From NCBI GenBank assembly GCA_934317215.1, contig CAKREH010000031.1, forward strand, positions 1-42,933: 42,933 nt of DNA, read 5' to 3'. Of the stretch, positions 1 to 8,544 are shown in pieces. The notes under the pieces were generated by a model. It saw nothing but the letters and a program-made list of their open reading frames with translations. It had not been told where the DNA came from and did not search any database. How positions within the stretch are numbered: the first letter of the stretch is position 1; every line of letters begins with the position of its first letter. The translations under genes were made by a program, and so were the position numbers. This DNA is from an uncultured Roseburia sp. (GTDB lineage: Bacteria > Bacillota > Clostridia > Lachnospirales > Lachnospiraceae).

Positions 1-96
1 TCTGGATAATATTTACTTTTCAAGGTTCATCCGACCAATGAATCTTAGTCGGAAGGCTCATGATTCCGAGAGCCTATTTTAGATAATGCCATCCCC

Positions 97-510
97 TTAA
101 GATTGCTGTATCATCTCAGTTCCAACCTTCTCAATCAGCGTTACATCCGCCGGCAGCCACTCCACCTCTCCTAACTGCTCCCACGTCAGCCATCTTGCCG
201 CCTCATGTTCCTTTAGTATAAGCTCACCTTTTACGATCTCACACCAGAAGCAGTCCATGGACAGATGAAACGCAGGATAATCATATTCGATCGTATCTAT
301 GAGTTTCCCCACTTTAATTTCTGTATCAAGTTCTTCCATAATCTCTCTTTTTAAGGCTTCTTTGGGAGTTTCTCTTTCTTCAATTTTGCCTCCTGGAAAT
401 TCCCAGCCGCCTTTTAGATCGCCATAGCCTCTTTGCGTGGCAAAGATCATTGGCTCACCTTTTTCATTTGTTGCTTTTATAACTGCTGCAACCACTCTGA
501 TTACTTTCAT
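97..510 (-). CDS. MutT-like NUDIX hydrolase
   Basis: Predicted cytosolic (deoxy)nucleoside triphosphate pyrophosphohydrolase of the MutT type, 137 residues. The Nudix box is complete at about residues 40-62 (GG, then E, then REIMEE), preceded by a WEFPGG turn typical of 8-oxo-dGTPase-like members. The start was set at the ATG at 510 because a GGAGG site sits just upstream; the reading frame opens further upstream without a ribosome site. It lies 76 bp downstream of a truncated SF2 helicase gene on the same strand. A second, collapsed copy of the same helicase-NUDIX pair occurs at 7959-8505, so the pairing is not accidental. Substrate is unknown. A role in nucleotide pool sanitation or in defence linked to the helicase is inference. 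Confidence 0.85.
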   Translation of the reverse strand: MKVIRVVAAVIKATNEKGEPMIFATQRGYGDLKGGWEFPGGKIEERETPKEALKREIMEELDTEIKVGKLIDTIEYDYPAFHLSMDCFWCEIVKGELILKEHEAARWLTWEQLGEVEWLPADVTLIEKVGTEMIQQS

Positions 511-586
511 ACAACCTCCGCTCATCTTTGTTTTCCTGCTTATCAACAATAAATTGCACACTCCGCAAACATTCTACTATGACAAT

Positions 587-2587
587 TTACGCATTGACAA
601 TGTATTCATAAATATCTTCCCGAACCGGCACATCGAGGATCCACTCTATCTCAACAGCTGATTTTTCCGTATTTGCCATCGTAAACTCTTTGGCATTTCC
701 ACTAGCTGTCATGTGACCGAGATAATAAAACTCTTTGGAAATCTTATCATCCTTATTTTTTCGGACGAACAATTCTACCTGGATTCCTCTTTCTTTTGCC
801 TTGAGAAAATTCTGTACATCTTCCGACTGCATGCTTCTTCCCGATTTAGAAATCGCGATCAAACGGTCTCGAAAGCCCGGAACAAAATGATCTTCGTACC
901 TTGTGGTATCGCTGATATTTTCCGCTTTGTCGTAATTGATAAATACCGGAAAAGTCTTTGTTTTTTTATCAAACTTATAACCGCCAATATTCAATGGCAC
1001 CTCATTTTGCTCCCAGTTAAGAATACGGCACACATCTTCATATGTATATTTCTGGTATAACACCAGATCTGTCTGCCCGTAAGTCTTACTGTAATCTCTC
1101 TTGTAACGACTGATTCCAAAATCCACAAGTTCTTTTAAAATATTGAAAAAATCAATGTTGGCAAGCATCTCGGTAAAAGATTTGGCTGGTTTATAATCCG
1201 AATCATCTTTCTCGATAAAAACACACTGCGCATACGTTTTCTTTCCCGATCCTGCCGGAAATTCATTTGTCATAACATGAATAATGTTCTCCTGCTGATC
1301 TTTACTCATCTCTTTTCCATATGATTTCAGATCATTCTCTAACCCTGCAAACAAACCAATCTTTGAAATGCCCCGCGTATATACTAAGATTCTTTTTAGC
1401 AGCTGTAACTCCTGAATTCTTTTACCACTTGCTAACTTCTTTGAAACAAACTCAATGACTTTTTCTTCATCTTCCGATAAACGAATGGTATATTCCTTTT
1501 CATATTTCACAAGAAATTTGTAATAAGAACCAAGACTGTTATTATCAAAAATACGAATGACATCCATCTCTCCATAATCATCAAAATCACGAAGTGCCGG
1601 AATTCTTCCAAGTTTATTTTTCAGGTTGTTATAATTTTCTTTGATAAGCTTAATATCACTAAAATTTGCATTGTCAACGGACGCAAATATTCTTTTCCTG
1701 CTTATTTCATCAAAATGAACGGTGGATGCTCCGGGAATTACCCTTCCGCCCTCCATAACATATCTCCGGATATTATCCTTGTTATAAGTGCGGTCTCCGG
1801 ATAGCGCAATCGGAATCATAAAATTATTATTATAATTTCCAATGAAATCCAATATAACTACATACTCTTTTCCACTGGCTTTTCTCAGCCCACGCCCAAG
1901 CTGCTGGATAAATACAATTGGGGACTGCGTTGGTCTTAGCATGATTACTTGATTTACCTCAACGATATCCACACCCTCATTTAAAATTTCAACCGAAAAA
2001 ATATAGTCTAATGGCTGTCTATCTTCTGAACTCTCGTCCTCATTCATTGCCAGCCGCTCAAATGCATCCTGTCTTTCCTGTTCCGATGCGCTTCCATTTA
2101 AAGCAATGGTCCTGAAATTTTTCCCGGTCGCCGGATTAATGATCTGATTGAACTTTGCGGACAGTTCCTCTGTTTCTTTTATATTGCTGCAAAAAATCAG
2201 TCCCTTCACTTTATCGCCGCTGTACCCGTAATAATCTGCCTGATTCACAATATGTCTCACACGCTCATCACTTGTAAGCATGTTAAAATCTCTGGCTGCT
2301 TCCTCATCTCCAATCATAGACAGATCCGTAATCCCAAAATAATGGAACGGGCAGAGAAGATTCTCTTCCATCGCCTGCTGCAGTCGTATCTCGTATGCGA
2401 TCTGATAATTGAAAATCTCATAAACATTTCTGCTTTCCACGTTATCATCACGTTTGTCCGGCGTAGCGGTCATTCCAAGCCATAACTTTGGAGTAAAATG
2501 ATCCATGATTTTCCGGTAGGTATCCGCCGGGACATGATGTGCCTCATCAGCGTATGTCAAGATAGGTCTAACATTTTTTTCTGCCAT
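587..2587 (-). pseudogene. 5'-truncated SF2 helicase with DUF3427-like C-terminus
   Basis: The 666-residue frame begins in the middle of the first RecA domain: DEAH at residues 14-17, GMTATP at 38-43, and a complete second RecA domain ending in motif VI (QQLGRGLR, 228-235). A long C-terminal part resembling DUF3427 helicases follows. The Walker A motif and everything before it are missing. The complete relative at 4922-7405 carries about 330 residues before its DE.H box, including a PLD domain and GATGVGKT-type Walker A. The missing part would lie where an IS200-type element now sits (about 2612-3290), and beyond that element is an unrelated gene. The ATG at 2587 has no convincing ribosome site, and the frame stays open about 24 bp further upstream before a stop. 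I infer a broken gene, probably lacking ATPase activity. Confidence 0.8.
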
Positions 2588-2626
2588 TTTTTCGATGGTA
2601 CACGAAACATATCACCCTAAGTCAGC

Positions 2627-2697
2627 AACCACCAGTTCAACTGGTGGTTTGATATTAGCCCTCAAAAGGGCTTTTTTACTGCTCGCCCAAAAGGGCG
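2627..2697. repeat. IS200 right-end hairpins
   Basis: Three inverted repeats downstream of tnpA: AACCACCAGTT with its complement around a single base (2627-2649), AGCCC/GGGCT (2657-2672) and CGCCC/GGGCG (2684-2697). IS200/IS605 transposases recognise subterminal hairpins, and such structures may also block read-through transcription. Which one is the true recognition hairpin cannot be decided by eye. Confidence 0.65.
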
Positions 2698-2723
2698 GTA
2701 TCGCAAGCGCTTTTACTGGTCCG

Positions 2724-3152
2724 CTATAAAGCGGTACTTCTTGAATCTTCTTTCCTTGATTCTTCTGCCTGCTCTTTTATATATTTTTGTACTGCTTCAT
2801 CTGTGATATTACCAATTGTTTCTACATAATATCCTCTTGCCCAGAATGCTTTATCCCATTTACTTTGCAATTCTGGATGTCTATCATAAAGCATTAATGT
2901 ACTTTTTCCTTTTAGGTATCCCATAAAATTTGCGATACTAATTTTAGGTGGAATAGCTACACTTAAGTGAATATGATCTACACAAACTGCTCCTGCTATA
3001 ATTTCCACATCTTTGTATTTACATAATGTGCTTATTATTTCTCTCACATCATTCCTCACTCTTCCATATAAAACTTTCTTTCTATACTTTGGAATAAATA
3101 CAATATGATATTGGCATTTCCATTTTGTGTGTGATAAACTTTTGTTGTCCAT
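2724..3152 (-). CDS. tnpA: IS200/IS605-family transposase TnpA (Y1 HUH)
   Basis: Single-strand DNA transposase of about 142 residues, normal length for IS200 TnpA. Visible family signs are the N-terminal HTKWKCQYHIVFIPKYRKK segment, the HUH metal-binding motif (DHIHLSV) in the middle, and a tyrosine in the C-terminal helix (AVQKYIKEQAEE) that fits the nucleophile. The ATG at 3152 was chosen because an AGGAGG site lies 8 bases upstream; the GTG three codons earlier overlaps that site. No frameshift or stop is visible, so the enzyme may be functional. Confidence 0.93.
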   Translation of the reverse strand: MDNKSLSHTKWKCQYHIVFIPKYRKKVLYGRVRNDVREIISTLCKYKDVEIIAGAVCVDHIHLSVAIPPKISIANFMGYLKGKSTLMLYDRHPELQSKWDKAFWARGYYVETIGNITDEAVQKYIKEQAEESRKEDSRSTAL

Positions 3153-3254
3153 ATGGACCACCTCCTGTAATTAAGTTTGGCTTGCGACACCATTCTTAAT
3201 ATATCACAGGAGGTTTTTTATTGATATCCTCACCGCTTCCAGCTATTCCATTCT

Positions 3255-3271
3255 CCCCAGCATAGCTGGGG
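3255..3271. repeat. IS200 left-end hairpin
   Basis: CCCCAGC and GCTGGGG arms around a short loop, upstream of tnpA and about 20 bases inside the estimated left end. It fits the subterminal hairpin bound by the transposase. Confidence 0.6.
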
Positions 3272-3308
3272 GATTAGACTTTTCATTTAGGCATATCACA
3301 CCTCCAAA

Positions 3309-4334
3309 CTACATTTCCCCCTCATTCGCCTCTTCCATCTCAACCTGTTCCTCGCCAGCCCCGTCTTCAAACCGTACACGCATCACTGCCTGTGGCCAGT
3401 TGACTGATACATACGCCTGTTTGCCTTTTACACCGGCCTCCTCATCAAATACCACAAGCAATTCTTTTAAGACTTCTTTGGTCAAATAGCCTCCACGCCA
3501 ATGGAAAAGTAAAATTCTATTCTTCTTAACGGCCTGCTTTGTACGGTTACGCACCTCATCAACGGTTGTCCAGGATATTTTTTTCTCACGATAGTAAAAA
3601 TGATCACTGTCTGTGCACTCCGGCACTTTCCATATCACCGGTTCATGGTCCCTAAAAATCTGTTTATCCGCCAGATTTACATAATCATAACGGACAGAAC
3701 CATCCCGTGATAATGTGTTATCAAATGTAGCATCGAAATGATAATATTTTCCGTCGATACGAATTACATTCCAGGCATGGCGGTATTTGATCCCCTTCTC
3801 GAGATTTGCCTCTGAAAGGGCAACAATACACCAGATACCAAGCTCATCACAAAGTATTTTCACAGCTTTTGCCATGCCTTCACAAACTGCAACACCATTG
3901 CCGAGAGCACCTATGATTTCGTGGGAGTATTCCTTTTTGAGCTTGTCGTACTTCACATTTTTGACAATAAAATCGTGTATAAAAAGTTCTTTTTCCTTTT
4001 CGCTCAATTTCTCAGCCAAAAGCGCCAGCTTTTTGACCCGGGACTTCATTGCCTGGCGATGTTCCTTTATCTTATCCTTTGTAAAAAGATACTCCGGGAT
4101 GAGTTCAACCATTGTAGAATCCGGATAATATCTGTATGTAAATTTGACAGAATAGAATATTTCCGGGCAATCCATGCGAACCATAAAATATATGTCCGCC
4201 AGTTCACGGCTGCTTAGTTTAAGCACCTGAAATGACTCCTCCATTTTGAGAAGTCCCTCCTTCACGGCGTAATAAACTTTTTTCTGCTCTTTATTTAATT
4301 GATGATAGTAATAATCTTTTGCGGTTAAAGTCAT
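3309..4334 (-). CDS. Transglutaminase-like (cysteine protease fold) protein
   Basis: A 341-residue protein with a transglutaminase-core domain in its middle. The Cys-His-Asp triad is complete: C151 in AVCEGMAKA, H186 in RHAWNV, D201 in YHFDATFD. There is no signal peptide or membrane segment, so it is probably cytosolic, unlike many exported members. The N-terminal 110 residues are charged and helical. The C-terminal 100 residues end in a Glu-rich tail and are not recognised. A CTGGAGA ribosome site precedes the ATG. It is 33 bp downstream of the nitroreductase gene and ends beside an IS200 element. Substrate and role are unknown; a peptidase or amide-modifying activity follows from the fold only. 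Confidence 0.75.
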   Translation of the reverse strand: MTLTAKDYYYHQLNKEQKKVYYAVKEGLLKMEESFQVLKLSSRELADIYFMVRMDCPEIFYSVKFTYRYYPDSTMVELIPEYLFTKDKIKEHRQAMKSRVKKLALLAEKLSEKEKELFIHDFIVKNVKYDKLKKEYSHEIIGALGNGVAVCEGMAKAVKILCDELGIWCIVALSEANLEKGIKYRHAWNVIRIDGKYYHFDATFDNTLSRDGSVRYDYVNLADKQIFRDHEPVIWKVPECTDSDHFYYREKKISWTTVDEVRNRTKQAVKKNRILLFHWRGGYLTKEVLKELLVVFDEEAGVKGKQAYVSVNWPQAVMRVRFEDGAGEEQVEMEEANEGEM

Positions 4335-4367
4335 GATGTTCTCCAGCTCTATTGGTATTACCGGCGG

Positions 4368-4892
4368 CTATTTTACATAATAAACATAGTTTTCTTTTCT
4401 CGGTGCCGGCGCATTGGCAGGTGCGGCTGCATATCCGATTGCGCAATGTCCAATTCCTTCATAATTGCCTTCAATGCCAAGATCTGCAAGAATCTTTTTT
4501 CCAAAGTCCGACTCGAACTCTTCTTTTGCCCTATGAATCCAAATGCTGCCAAGTCCTAGGCTTTCCGCCGCATTCATAAGATTTCCCATGACAAGGGAAC
4601 CGTCATACTGATAGGTTGGTATGTCTTTGTCTGCAAGAACAATCAGAATTACAGGCGCTCCATAAAATGGATCCATCGCAGTCCCCATAATCTTTGCATT
4701 TTCTGCAGATAACCGGTCTCTTAATTCTTTGTTCGTCACGACAATAATGACCGGACTCTGTCTTCCCATACCGGTTGCCGCATAGGTACCAGCCTTTACG
4801 ACAGCCTGGATATCTTCTTCTGATACCATTCTTTCCTTGTCAAAGTTTCTGCAGCTTCTTCTTGTTTCCAATACTTTTAATGTTTCGTTCAT
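4368..4892 (-). CDS. Nitroreductase-family flavoprotein
   Basis: FMN-dependent NAD(P)H oxidoreductase of the nitroreductase family, 174 residues. It shows the family's N-terminal RRSCRNF motif for phosphate and flavin contacts, the ATGMGRQSP loop, GAPVLI strands, and the LGSIWIHRA segment. The ATG at 4892 was chosen over the one five codons upstream because GGAGG lies 8 bases before it. It follows the PLD-helicase gene by 29 bp on the same strand. The physiological substrate is unknown. It looks like a metabolic gene rather than a partner of the helicases, but it is probably co-transcribed with them. Confidence 0.88.
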   Translation of the reverse strand: MNETLKVLETRRSCRNFDKERMVSEEDIQAVVKAGTYAATGMGRQSPVIIVVTNKELRDRLSAENAKIMGTAMDPFYGAPVILIVLADKDIPTYQYDGSLVMGNLMNAAESLGLGSIWIHRAKEEFESDFGKKILADLGIEGNYEGIGHCAIGYAAAPANAPAPRKENYVYYVK

Positions 4893-4921
4893 TGTGTTAT
4901 CCTCCATTTCTATTGATCGGC

Positions 4922-7405
4922 TCAGATATCTGATTTTCCCGCCCTGTACCTTCTCTGATAATAATCCATCGTCCGATACTCAATCACATCCTTCATTTGG
5001 ATTGCAAATTCCGGTAATTCGATCACATCCTTAAGATCATCCCTCAGTGCCAGGGCAAAGCCATCTTTTTTTATAAAAAATCCTTTTCCAGATTCCTTTA
5101 AAAAATGAACCGGATTCTTTAAAATATTGCTAATATGTGTTTTATTAGAAATGTTCTGATATTCTTCAAATGTAATATTTGTTTTCAGATCCTTCCAATT
5201 GGTACCCGTGTCAAAGAATTCCTTCCAGCTCTTCAGAAGTTCTTCTTCCGTCACCTGCATTTGCACATCCCCATGATTATAAAAAGCCATAAGAACCGGC
5301 ATCTTATAAACCTTCGACATATTCGTATTCTCCAGAATACTGATAAATTCTCTTCCCTTTCCGCTGTAAAGCGCGGCCTGCGAATCTGAAAGTTCATGCC
5401 TCCAGTTGAGGAACTCCAAATAATGTTTAAAGATATTATCCTTCGAATATCGAATCGTCATTTGATAAATATCATCATCCATATATGTAAATAATTCCAT
5501 CCTGGATGGCTGTTTACCAGTCAACTCCTTTATTCGAACATATTCGCCTTCGATCAAATCTTTTATTTTTAAAGATTTTTTATCCATCTCTTTAAAAAGA
5601 TCAATGAGACGCATATCGAAATCTATCAGACAATCATCCGGAAATCCGGATTTATCCGCAGGATCATAGGAATGTCTTTCCATATAACTTTTTCCGGTAA
5701 GTAAAAAACGGGTCTGCCCGGCTTTCTCATAATTACCAATGAAATCTAACACATTCAGATATTCTTTTCCACGGCACTTTCTTAACCCTCTTCCTAATTG
5801 CTGTAAAAATACAATTGGCGATTCTGTAGGTCTGAGAAACATAACCATATCCACTGACGTAATATCAACACCTTCATTAAACATGTCGACGGAAAATATC
5901 ACTCTTATCTCTCCAGATTTCAACTTATCAATAGCAGCCGCCCTGTCCTCCGAAAATGCTCCCTGCGCATCACTATAGACAGCCACAGAAGGAATGCCTC
6001 TATTCGAGAATTCCTTTGCCATTTCTTCCGCATGTGCCCTTGAGCAGCAAAATCCTAATGCCCTGTCAGAGCCATATTTACAATAATATTTATAGATCAG
6101 ATCATATCGGTAACTATTTCCAATATATGTCTCATTTAATTCTTTCTCATCATATTTACCCCGGACAATATGCAGTCCTGAATAATCTGTATCATCATAT
6201 ATCCCATAATAATGAAATGGAACTAACATTCCTTTATTGATGGCATCACCCAGTGAAATCTCATAGGTGACATTATAATCACAAATTTCATAGATATTCC
6301 TTCCATCCATCCGGTCTGGCGTTGCAGTAAGTCCCAACAAAAACTTCGGGTTAAAATACTCTATAATCCTTCGATACTGATCATTTACTGCGTGATGAAA
6401 TTCATCGATCACGATATAATCAAAATAATCCTTTGTAAAGTATTCTTCCGTTAAATATTCTTTTCTTCCTAACGTTGACACCGACGCAAATATTACGGAT
6501 CTGGCGTTCTCCTTGCTTTTCCCCGTGAAAAAACCATAGTCATCTGAATTTCTTACATTTTTAAAGGACAATGCGGCCTGATTCAGTATCTCTTCCCTGT
6601 GTGCTACAAATAATACCCTCTTATAGTTCTTTGAATCAAAGGCAGCAAGATATGTCTTCCCCACGCCGGTTGCAGCCTGAACCAAAGCCTTCCTGGCTCC
6701 CTCTGCTCTCGTATCCTCAAGTGCGCACAATGCCTCTATTTGTGCTCCTCGAGGCTCATATAAAACTCTGACGTTGGTATCCTGGCTTTCTTCACTGATG
6801 TCATACTTATCTAAGTCCTTCGATACCGCAGGCCGGTGCCATGTTTTAGAATATCTTTTCAGCTCCTCCCTGTCGATCACGATCGAATGATTTTCAAAAA
6901 GTTCCTCAAAGGTATGAAAAAACTTCTCATAGTTTTTTGCATCTGATGTGTTTCTAAATCTATAATTCCATTCAATACCAGATGTCAGGGCACTTCTTGA
7001 AATATTGGATGAACCTATATATATCTCGCTGTAATCGGCATAATGGAATATATATGATTTCGGATGAAACGAACGATTTTTCTCATTATAAAATCTAAGA
7101 TCAACTCTGTCTCCAAGTTTTTGCTTAATCAGATACAATGCAGATGGCTGGGTGATCCCCAAATAATTTCCTGTAAGGATCCGAATTTTTGCACCTCTGT
7201 CAAGAGCATTTTCAAGCTCTCTCAACAACATTTTTACCCCCGATTCCATTAGGAATGAAACAATGATATCTACGCGCTCCGCCTTTTTTAAACTATGAAT
7301 AAGCTGGTAATAGAGAAACATTCTTTTATCTCTGTCACCGGTCATCACATCGGTTATTTCAATATCCGCCAGATTCAGTTTTTCCGCAGAATCAAATTTA
7401 GCCAT
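4922..7405 (-). CDS. PLD nuclease-SF2 helicase-DUF3427 protein
   Basis: An 827-residue three-part protein. Residues 1 to about 190 form a phospholipase-D-like domain with one HKD-type motif (H114, K116, then GSSNIS at 131-136); one motif per chain usually implies dimerisation. Residues about 215-590 hold two RecA domains: Walker A ATGVGKT (245-251), DEFH (334-337), GLTATP (358-363), and motif VI QQLGRGLRK. The rest resembles the DUF3427 C-terminal region. A GGGGAGAAG site precedes the ATG. The start lies inside the methyltransferase gene by 31 bp, so the two are translationally linked. Known relatives are putative DNA-remodelling or restriction-like helicase-nucleases. A defence role is inference from this architecture and from the neighbouring defence genes. 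Confidence 0.88.
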   Translation of the reverse strand: MAKFDSAEKLNLADIEITDVMTGDRDKRMFLYYQLIHSLKKAERVDIIVSFLMESGVKMLLRELENALDRGAKIRILTGNYLGITQPSALYLIKQKLGDRVDLRFYNEKNRSFHPKSYIFHYADYSEIYIGSSNISRSALTSGIEWNYRFRNTSDAKNYEKFFHTFEELFENHSIVIDREELKRYSKTWHRPAVSKDLDKYDISEESQDTNVRVLYEPRGAQIEALCALEDTRAEGARKALVQAATGVGKTYLAAFDSKNYKRVLFVAHREEILNQAALSFKNVRNSDDYGFFTGKSKENARSVIFASVSTLGRKEYLTEEYFTKDYFDYIVIDEFHHAVNDQYRRIIEYFNPKFLLGLTATPDRMDGRNIYEICDYNVTYEISLGDAINKGMLVPFHYYGIYDDTDYSGLHIVRGKYDEKELNETYIGNSYRYDLIYKYYCKYGSDRALGFCCSRAHAEEMAKEFSNRGIPSVAVYSDAQGAFSEDRAAAIDKLKSGEIRVIFSVDMFNEGVDITSVDMVMFLRPTESPIVFLQQLGRGLRKCRGKEYLNVLDFIGNYEKAGQTRFLLTGKSYMERHSYDPADKSGFPDDCLIDFDMRLIDLFKEMDKKSLKIKDLIEGEYVRIKELTGKQPSRMELFTYMDDDIYQMTIRYSKDNIFKHYLEFLNWRHELSDSQAALYSGKGREFISILENTNMSKVYKMPVLMAFYNHGDVQMQVTEEELLKSWKEFFDTGTNWKDLKTNITFEEYQNISNKTHISNILKNPVHFLKESGKGFFIKKDGFALALRDDLKDVIELPEFAIQMKDVIEYRTMDYYQRRYRAGKSDI

Positions 7406-7962
7406 TTCTCTTCTCCCCGTCCCTGCCGTACATCACCTGTAATCCAATATTCCTCTATTTTTACGGAATCAATATTCTGAATAAATTTCCGAAAATTTTC
7501 TATCGTAAAATCTGTAAAATATCTTCCGTTTCTCTCTCCTTCATATTCTCCATATTTGAAGGATGTATATATGATTCCAGACGCTTTCAAGGCAGCACAC
7601 ATTTTCCCGATCACACCTGTTAACTCCGTTTTTGGCAAATGCAGTATAGAAGAACATGCCCAGATTCCATCATATATTTCATTCTCATCTAAATCCTCAA
7701 AGAGCATCTGCCCGACTTTTATTCCCGTATACTCTGCCGCCAGCCTGCAAAGTTCTTTTGAACCATCCACCGCCTTTACCTGAAATCCTTTATCCAAAAA
7801 ATACTTTGTATCTCTCCCTGATCCACACCCAAAATCAAGAATATATCCCTTGTCTGTAAGATAGTTTAAAAATCTATCCTGTGTTTTCGTAAAGTCGACA
7901 GATATTGTTTCTTTTGAAAACTGTTGCGCATTTTTATTGTAATAATCTAATGTATGATTCAT
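7375..7962 (-). CDS. Class I SAM-dependent methyltransferase
   Basis: A small (195-residue) Rossmann-fold methyltransferase. Motif I is ILDFGCGSGRD (41-51), followed by an acidic end of the second strand (AVDGS) and an HLP-type motif IV region. It resembles TehB/type 11-12 methyltransferases rather than DNA base methyltransferases: no DPPY, NPPF or PC motif is present. Its ATG overlaps the stop of a decayed NUDIX reading frame by ATGA, and its own 3' end overlaps the PLD-helicase start by 31 bp. It therefore belongs to a tightly coupled operon. The substrate is unknown and may be a small molecule, RNA or protein. Confidence 0.82.
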   Translation of the reverse strand: MNHTLDYYNKNAQQFSKETISVDFTKTQDRFLNYLTDKGYILDFGCGSGRDTKYFLDKGFQVKAVDGSKELCRLAAEYTGIKVGQMLFEDLDENEIYDGIWACSSILHLPKTELTGVIGKMCAALKASGIIYTSFKYGEYEGERNGRYFTDFTIENFRKFIQNIDSVKIEEYWITGDVRQGRGEEKWLNLILRKN

Positions 7963-8128
7963 AATAATCCCATCTCATTTCCAACCTTCTCAATCAGCGT
8001 TACATCCGCCGGCAGCCACTCCACCTCATCTAATTGCTCCCGTGTCAGCCACCTTGCCGCCTCATATTCCTTCAGTACAAGCCCGCCTTTTAGATCGCCA
8101 TAACCTCTTTGTGTAGCAAAGATCATTA
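7959..8128 (-). pseudogene. Collapsed NUDIX gene remnant
   Basis: This stretch is a clear copy of the intact NUDIX gene at 97-510. It reads in frame from MIFATQRGYGDLKGG directly into LVLKEYEAARW and on to the end EKVGNEMGLL. The 61 codons carrying the whole Nudix box are missing, and the 5' part of the gene is absent. The deletion joins two near-identical segments (caccttttac and cgccttttag in the intact gene, 183 bp apart). The stop TGA overlaps the methyltransferase ATG, showing that a NUDIX gene once preceded the methyltransferase in an operon. It cannot have NUDIX activity. Confidence 0.85.
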
Positions 8129-8505
8129 TATATTACGTTTTCCTTAGCGTAATCACCTGATTTACCTCAACAATATCAACACCCTCATTTAAAATTTCAA
8201 TAAAAAAAATATAGTCTAATAGCTGTCTGTCTCGTTTTCATTCATTGCCAGCCGCTCAAACACATCCCATTCCGATACGCTGTTATTTAAATCAACAGTC
8301 CTGAATTTTTTCTGATAATCGGATTAATGATCTGATAATTAAATAACTCATAGATATTTCTACCTTCCACATTATTATCACGTTTGTCCGGCGCAACGGT
8401 CATTCCAAGCCATAACTTTTGTATAAAATGACTTATGATTTTCTGGCAGATATCCGCATGGACATAGTGTGGCTCATCAGCTCAGCGTATGTCAAGATAG
8501 GCTAA
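8129..8505 (-). pseudogene. Collapsed SF2 helicase remnant
   Basis: Strong nucleotide similarity to the helicase at 587-2587 in two blocks. One block matches about 1925-2148, around the NEGVDI region of the second RecA domain. The other matches about 2399-2575, from the DEAH box side. The blocks are joined across a 258-bp deletion between two copies of gatctgat. Several further small indels (10 bp, about 9 bp, 1 bp) break the frame. The DUF3427 half is gone, fused straight to the NUDIX remnant. Homology stops near 8505, close to where the other copy meets the IS200 element. No open frame remains. Confidence 0.85.
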
Positions 8506-8544
8506 CAATTTTTAAATATTGAATTATATCTTCTATCCACAAAG

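Larger units (their letters stand above)
2612..3290 (-). mobile_element. IS200-type insertion sequence (single tnpA)
   Basis: A roughly 0.7 kb element holding one Y1/HUH transposase gene and terminal hairpins, as expected for IS200/IS605-family elements, which move as single strands and make no target duplication. No tnpB accompanies it. The end beyond the transposase stop carries a nearly perfect 23-base palindrome (2627-2649) and two short hairpins. The end upstream of the transposase carries a GC-rich hairpin at 3255-3271. The exact ends are estimates, set outside the hairpins. It sits at the broken 5' end of the helicase at 587-2587, and is immediately downstream of the transglutaminase-like gene. 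Confidence 0.75.

Noticed and set aside
1..96. Inverted repeat AGGCTC/GAGCCT at the left edge as a terminator for the NUDIX gene
   Set aside because: The stem is only 6 bp with a 10-base loop, and there is no T-run on the minus strand. Nothing else is visible in this stretch.
713..1060. Plus-strand open frame opposite the truncated helicase
   Set aside because: It is antisense to the DUF3427-like part, with no homology or start signals.
587..2587. Reading the first helicase as a complete gene starting at 2587
   Set aside because: It lacks Walker A and the whole first part of the RecA domain, has no ribosome site at the ATG, and abuts an insertion sequence.
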